Shown here piece after piece: positions 7,724 to 10,265 of a stretch of DNA of 10,265 nucleotides (its first letter is position 1; each line of letters opens with the position of its first letter). Made by a program: the position numbers and the translations under genes. The notes below the pieces were generated by a model that did no database searches, was not told the origin of the DNA, and saw only the letters and a list, made by a program, of their open reading frames with translations. The stretch is from an uncultured Bacilli bacterium (lineage in GTDB: Bacteria > Bacillota_I > Bacilli_A > RF39 > UBA660), in the NCBI GenBank assembly GCA_947632495.1, contig CANRPL010000051.1, positions 1 through 10,265 on the forward strand. The letters run 5' to 3'.

Positions 7724-8314
7724 ATGAAGAAAGTATATTCTTTTAAAAAAGAAATCTTATTTAAAAATAATATTTATGAAATATTAAGTATCGCTATCGA
7801 TAAGAATTTAGCTATTACGGATGGTGCGATTAAAGGGGAGTTTATTTTAAATGGTTCATACTTGATTAGAGAAGCTGAACAAGATGAATTTAATATAACG
7901 ATACCATATTTAAATTATCTTGAAGATGAATATGATCTGACACAGGCAATGGTTGATATAGACGATTTTTATTATGAAGTAAAAGATTCCAATTATTTAG
8001 TGATTAATGTTGATATTAGTGTCGATGGTTTAGAAGAAAGAAAAGAAGAACGTGATTTTATTGAAGAAGTAGAAGCTAAAGGTGAGTTAATTGACGATGA
8101 TGATCCTGATTTAGAAACTTATGTACCTATAAGGCCTCAACTTGAAGAGAGTAATGAATATGTAACTTATCGTATTTGTATTATGCGTGATGGTGATACG
8201 CTTGATTCGATTATGGAAAAATATAATGTAACAATGGATACTTTAAAAGAGTATAATGTTTTAAATGATCTTAAAATAGGTGATAAGTTAATTATTCCTT
8301 ATGCCCAAGATTAA
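7724..8314 (+). CDS. spoVID: SpoVID-like LysM spore-coat morphogenetic protein (compact)
   Basis: Predicted mother-cell protein that drives encasement of the forespore by coat proteins; in Bacillus, SpoVID binds SpoIVA and SafA. Residues ~1-105 resemble the SpoVID N-terminal domain (FKKEILFKNNIYEILSIAID, then ITIPYLNYLEDEYD). An acidic linker at ~106-143 follows. Residues ~146-196 are a C-terminal LysM domain (IMRDGDTLDSIMEKYNVTMDTLKEYN..LKIGDKLIIP). At 196 aa it is far shorter than B. subtilis SpoVID (575 aa): the long middle region is missing but the ends are kept. There is no signal peptide, consistent with a mother-cell cytoplasmic location. It overlaps the next gene by 14 bp, matching the spoVID-ysxE pair of Bacilli near lonA. 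The assignment rests on domain order plus context; a generic LysM protein is the alternative. Confidence 0.78.
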   Translation: MKKVYSFKKEILFKNNIYEILSIAIDKNLAITDGAIKGEFILNGSYLIREAEQDEFNITIPYLNYLEDEYDLTQAMVDIDDFYYEVKDSNYLVINVDISVDGLEERKEERDFIEEVEAKGELIDDDDPDLETYVPIRPQLEESNEYVTYRICIMRDGDTLDSIMEKYNVTMDTLKEYNVLNDLKIGDKLIIPYAQD

Positions 8315-9152
8315 TGATATTTTAAGACGTAATAATATTACAGGTACTAGATATGAGAAAAAGGGAAAGTGTCTAATTGTCGATGATAATAATGCTAGAG
8401 TAGTTATTAAGCCTAATAAGACCAATATTTATCAATATTTAAATTATCGTAATTTTGATTATTATCCACATCTTGATATTGATGAAGGATATGAGATTAT
8501 GGAATATATTGATGAAGTTGAAATACCATCTGAACAGAAGATGATCGATCTCATTAATGTCATTTCGAATCTTCATAAAAAAACCACCTATTATAAAAAA
8601 ATAGGTGAGTTTGATATTAAAGAGATATATGAAGATATTAAAAGTCAAATAAGTGATGTATCATCCTTTTATGATAATTTAATGAATGAGATTGAAAATA
8701 CTATCTATTGGCCTCCATCATACTATTTATTAGCGCGTAACATTAGTTATATTTACGATATGTTAAAGTATGCTGATAGGAATATTGATAAGTGGTATGA
8801 AGATATTAAAAAAAGTGATCGCGTTAGAGTCGCTATCATCCATAATAATTTATCTTTGGATCATTTCATCAATAATAAGTTAATCAGTTGGGATAATGCT
8901 AAAATCGGATTACCTATTTTTGACTTATATAAGTTATATCAAAAAGCTTATAATGAATATGATTGGAAAGAACTACTAGATATTTATAATACTAACTATC
9001 CTTTAAAAGATGATGAAAAGTTTCTATTTAATACGCTTATTGCGATACCATTAAAAGTTGAACTTACCGATACAGAGATAGATAATGTCTATGAGGTCAA
9101 TCGTAAATTAACATTTTTAAAATTGACTCATCAATTATTAACTACCAAATAA
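8301..9152 (+). CDS. ysxE: YsxE/CotS-family kinase-like spore-coat protein
   Basis: Predicted spore-coat protein with an aminoglycoside-phosphotransferase/choline-kinase fold, from the family that includes CotS, YutH and YsxE. The N-lobe covers about residues 1-90 (VVIKP as the beta-3 lysine strand at about 34-38, IMEYIDEV as the hinge). In the C-lobe, the catalytic-loop region is IIHNNLSLDHF with H181-N182-N183, and the second motif is SWDNAKIGLPIFDLYK with D198. The usual H-G-D of the loop is H-N-N here, so the catalytic Asp is lost and phosphotransfer is unlikely; a pseudokinase or structural role is probable. The length (283 aa) is near but below that of Bacillus relatives. The ATG at 8301 is inside the end of the SpoVID-like gene with no well-spaced ribosome binding site, implying coupling. 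No strong terminator follows, and a minus-strand gene overlaps its 3' end by 11 bp. Confidence 0.82.
   Translation: MPKINDILRRNNITGTRYEKKGKCLIVDDNNARVVIKPNKTNIYQYLNYRNFDYYPHLDIDEGYEIMEYIDEVEIPSEQKMIDLINVISNLHKKTTYYKKIGEFDIKEIYEDIKSQISDVSSFYDNLMNEIENTIYWPPSYYLLARNISYIYDMLKYADRNIDKWYEDIKKSDRVRVAIIHNNLSLDHFINNKLISWDNAKIGLPIFDLYKLYQKAYNEYDWKELLDIYNTNYPLKDDEKFLFNTLIAIPLKVELTDTEIDNVYEVNRKLTFLKLTHQLLTTK
8577..8607 (-). terminator. Terminator-shaped hairpin on the minus strand inside ysxE
   Basis: Read on the minus strand, CACCTATT (8607-8600), an A/T loop and AATAGGTG (8592-8585) form a perfect 8-bp stem. It is followed by one G and seven T (8583-8577). On the plus strand no T-run follows the stem. 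It could end a leftward transcript coming from the gene at 9142-9312, about 530 bp upstream in that direction. It lies in coding sequence, so chance is possible. Confidence 0.4.
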
Positions 9153-9312
9153 TACGAAAGAGTGATATAAAAAAGAGAAAAAAGAAAAAGAAAAGTAAAA
9201 AGACATTAAAGCGGGTTACAATGAAAAAAGTGATAATCAATTGATAGAAAATGATAATAAAGAAAATTAAACTAAAGATATACCAAAGTCCACGATGTCG
9301 CCACCATTTCAT
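9142..9312 (-). CDS. Small Phe-rich membrane protein (56 aa), minus strand
   Basis: This frame starts at the ATG complementary to 9310-9312 and ends at a TAG at 9142-9144. It encodes 56 residues: a basic, Trp-rich start (MKWWRHRGLWY), a hydrophobic segment from about residue 12 to 32 (IFSLIFFIIIFYQLIITFFIV), a short polar TRFN turn, and a second, almost pure Phe/Leu segment at about 37-52. The ribosome binding site AGGTGATGAT lies directly upstream on the minus strand (9322-9313), the same type that serves yabG on the other side. The positive N-terminus suggests N-in topology with one or two membrane spans. It is convergent with ysxE (11-bp overlap) and divergent from yabG. Caution: its 3' half is antisense to an A-rich tract, so a Phe-rich frame can arise by composition. 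The start region and ribosome binding site argue for a real gene, possibly a sporulation micro-protein. I do not recognise the family. Confidence 0.55.
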   Translation of the reverse strand: MKWWRHRGLWYIFSLIFFIIIFYQLIITFFIVTRFNVFLLFFFFFLFFISLFRIIW

Positions 9313-9327
9313 ATCATCACCTATAGA

Positions 9328-9353
9328 TAATATATGAGTATAAAATAATAAGT
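9328..9353 (-). promoter_or_regulatory. Candidate SigK/SigE-type promoter for the 56-aa gene
   Basis: On the minus strand, CATATATTA (9336-9328) matches the SigK -10 pattern CATANNNTA exactly. An AC dinucleotide (9353-9352) lies 15 bp upstream, near the SigK -35 position. It is placed about 16 bp before the gene's start. The motif is short and AT-rich, so this is a weak prediction supported mainly by its position. Confidence 0.35.
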
Positions 9354-9366
9354 TGCCTCATATAAT
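9338..9366 (+). promoter_or_regulatory. Candidate promoter for yabG (SigE-like or SigA-like)
   Basis: CATATAAT at 9359-9366 matches the SigE -10 consensus CATACAMT at 7 of 8 positions. GTATAAA at 9338-9344, 14 bp upstream, is a poor -35 (4 of 7). The same place also contains TATAAT (9361-9366) with a weak SigA -35. The ribosome binding site AGGTGA at 9372-9377 precedes the ATG at 9382. Sporulation control is expected from the gene's identity but is not proven by this sequence. Confidence 0.4.
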
Positions 9367-9381
9367 TTACTAGGTGATTTA

Positions 9382-9756
9382 ATGAAAATAGGCGATTTAG
9401 TTACACGTAATTCATATAATAATGATATTGTTTTTACAATTATTGACATCGATGATGATCTATATTATTTAAAAGGTATAAATGTTCGTTTATATGCTGA
9501 CAGTAAAATTGATGATTTAGTTAAATATGATGCTGATGAAGATGTAGAAAATGAAAAAAGCTTTCAAGAAAGATTGAAAGAAGAAAGTGTTGACCGCAAT
9601 AGTGAATATTTTTATCTACCAGGTAAGATACTCCATATTGATACTGACAATCAATTAAGTAACAAGCCAACAAACCCTTATAAAATAAGGGAAAACTCAA
9701 AATTTAATAATCATAAAAAATCTCAAAAAGAGCAAAAAATTAGCAATTTTTCATAA
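9382..9756 (+). pseudogene. yabG: yabG 5' fragment, sporulation coat protease interrupted after ~90 codons
   Basis: YabG is a sporulation-specific cysteine protease that trims spore-coat proteins (SpoIVA and SafA among others in Bacillus) in the mother cell. Residues 1-90 follow the family: MKIGDLVTRNSYNNDIVFTI at the start, VRLYADSKIDDLV around 35-47, and YFYLPGKILHIDTDN at 76-90, the counterpart of 'YFHMPGKVLHLDGDE' in B. subtilis as I recall it. From about residue 91 (9652) the frame changes to an unrelated Lys/Asn/Ser-rich tail of 34 residues and stops. The family is about 290 aa long, and its catalytic His and Cys lie in the missing C-terminal part, so this piece cannot be an active protease. 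The N-terminal part shows no decay: start, ribosome binding site and promoter region look intact. The break coincides with the apparent edge of a mobile element. Confidence 0.85.
9675..9691. repeat. Short perfect hairpin near the inferred element boundary
   Basis: CCCTTAT and ATAAGGG (9675-9681 and 9685-9691) form a perfect 7-bp stem with an AAA loop. No T-run follows, so it is not a terminator. It lies about 25-30 bp inside the inferred junction and could be a recombinase or accessory-factor site, but nothing proves this. Confidence 0.5.
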
Positions 9757-9765
9757 AAGTTCTGC

Positions 9766-9797
9766 ACTTAATATAGGGGGCAGACACACTATTAAGT
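9766..9797. repeat. Inverted repeat ACTTAATA / TATTAAGT
   Basis: Perfect 8-bp arms at 9766-9773 and 9790-9797 with a 16-nt spacer containing a G5 run. The right arm is part of ATTAAGTAAC (9791-9800), which is also found as an exact 10-bp direct copy at 9654-9663, right at the yabG junction. Confidence 0.5.
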
Positions 9798-9839
9798 AAC
9801 TAAAAAATGATATATATTTTAATCAACAATACATAACAG

Positions 9840-9867
9840 GAATTGAATAAACATTCAGTTCTTTTTT
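9840..9867 (+). terminator. Terminator upstream of parA
   Basis: GAATTGAAT (9840-9848), loop AAAC and ATTCAGTTC (9853-9861) form a 9-bp stem with one G-U pair, followed by six T (9862-9867). It would stop transcription entering the element from the yabG promoter, leaving parA under its own promoter. Confidence 0.65.
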
Positions 9868-9868
9868 A

Positions 9869-9909
9869 TTGCCATACATAGCTATACATATTATTTATAA
9901 GTATAGCTA
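9869..9909 (+). promoter_or_regulatory. Putative parA promoter with operator-like inverted repeat
   Basis: A perfect 9-bp inverted repeat, TAGCTATAC (9879-9887) and GTATAGCTA (9901-9909), is separated by 13 bp. It covers a possible promoter, TTGCCA (9869-9874), N17, TATTTA (9892-9897). The half-site centre spacing of 22 bp (about two helical turns) fits binding of a dimeric repressor, as in self-regulated partition operons. It is not followed by a T-run. The promoter call is weak; the repeat itself is certain. Confidence 0.5.
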
Positions 9910-9935
9910 GAGTTTAGAAAGAAAGGAGGCAAGAA

Positions 9936-10265
9936 ATGTCTAATTGCAAAGTTATTGCAGTAGCAAATCAAAAAGGTGGAGTTGGCAAGACCACTACAAC
10001 ATTTAATTTAGGTGTAGCATTATCTAAATTAGGTAAAAAGGTTTTATTAGTTGACTGTGATCCACAGGGAGATTTAACAACTTGTATGGGATATTATGAT
10101 ACAGATGATATACCTACTCTTGCTAATCTAATGGAACAATCAATAAATGATGAACCTGTAAAAGCTGATGAGGTTATACTACATCATGAAGAAAATGTTG
10201 ATTTAATACCATCAAATTTAGATTTATCGGCAATATCTTTTACATTGATTAGTGCTATAAGTCGT
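9936..10265 (+). CDS. parA: ParA-family ATPase of a mobile element (3' end outside the window)
   Basis: Only the first 110 residues are present. The deviant Walker A is KGGVGKTT at residues 13-20 with the signature lysine K13 as well as K18. Walker A' is LLVDCDPQG at 37-45. VDLIPSNLDLSAI (about 88-100) matches the usual 'DLIPAN..LS' region. ParA ATPases bind DNA as ATP dimers and segregate or stabilise plasmids and excised conjugative elements, working with a ParB partner. The ATG at 9936 has a strong AAAGGAGG ribosome binding site (9922-9929). The wording TTCMGYYD...LANLMEQSIND and ILHHEENVDLIP looks more like the ICE-borne family than chromosomal Soj, which would normally lie beside spo0J near the origin. 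It has its own leader with terminator and inverted repeat and marks the start of the element's gene block. Confidence 0.92.
   Translation, partial: MSNCKVIAVANQKGGVGKTTTTFNLGVALSKLGKKVLLVDCDPQGDLTTCMGYYDTDDIPTLANLMEQSINDEPVKADEVILHHEENVDLIPSNLDLSAISFTLISAISR

Larger units (their letters stand above)
9645..10265 (+). mobile_element. Left end of a putative integrated element (ICE- or prophage-like), cut by the window edge
   Basis: The inferred boundary is at about 9640-9660, where similarity to YabG ends. Inside it follow a non-coding segment dense in small hairpins and repeats (9654-9909), a plus-strand terminator, an inverted repeat and a ParA-type gene. A ParA gene close to one end is common in integrative conjugative elements of gut Firmicutes. 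No recombinase, att duplicate or right end is visible, so the exact boundary, the element type and its size are not known. Confidence 0.65.

Noticed and set aside
9155..9244. Lys-rich plus-strand open frame between ysxE and yabG
   Set aside because: No ATG, GTG or TTG start with a spaced ribosome binding site before the Lys run; it is the mirror of the Phe-rich minus-strand frame.
9251..9337. 28-codon plus-strand frame starting MIIKKIKL
   Set aside because: No ribosome binding site upstream and an unremarkable sequence; the opposite strand has the better supported gene.
9936..10265. Chromosomal Soj of a soj-spo0J locus
   Set aside because: The sequence style is of the element-borne ParA family and the gene lies next to a broken yabG, not near origin genes such as gidB/rsmG.
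1..10265. CRISPR array, tRNA or rRNA genes
   Set aside because: No regularly spaced repeats and no cloverleaf or rRNA-like stretches were seen on either strand by eye.

Overview
This is an AT-rich chromosomal stretch from a low-GC, endospore-forming Firmicute, most likely of the Bacilli/Erysipelotrichia side. A LysM protein of SpoVID type followed by a YsxE/CotS-type kinase-like protein, close downstream of lon, is a Bacilli arrangement. The overlapping dnaD-nth pair is also a Bacilli operon. TGA is used as a stop (end of dnaD) and Trp is TGG, so this is the standard bacterial code and not the mycoplasma code.

Layout. Positions 2-1473 hold the 3' part of a two-TM protein with acidic repeats and a small hypothetical gene, closed by a terminator. 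Positions 1518-3174 hold a CCA-adding enzyme and a small secreted protein. A clear SigA-type promoter at 3175-3203 then drives dnaD-nth, which ends in a terminator at 4489-4518. Another SigA-type promoter (4530-4558) drives lon and an unrecognised 249-aa gene, ending in a terminator whose loop contains the stop codon (7653-7673).

Positions 7675-9152 form a spore-coat unit: a SigE-like promoter, a compact SpoVID-like LysM protein and an overlapping YsxE-like pseudokinase. A 56-aa Phe-rich membrane protein is encoded on the minus strand at 9142-9312 with a good ribosome binding site. It shares a 69-bp divergent intergenic region with yabG, the sporulation coat protease.

The most striking point is at the right edge. 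The yabG reading frame matches the family for only about 90 residues and then turns into unrelated Lys/Asn-rich sequence near 9640-9660. Less than 300 bp further on, behind a terminator and an inverted repeat, begins a ParA-type ATPase of the kind carried by integrative conjugative elements and plasmids. This looks like the left end of an integrated element that splits yabG. It could be a simple knockout, or a sporulation-controlled intervening element comparable to skin in sigK. The right end lies outside the window, so this remains a hypothesis.

Functionally, the left two thirds is housekeeping (tRNA 3' end maturation, replication initiation, base excision repair, protein quality control). 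The right third is spore coat assembly and processing, now interrupted by mobile DNA.
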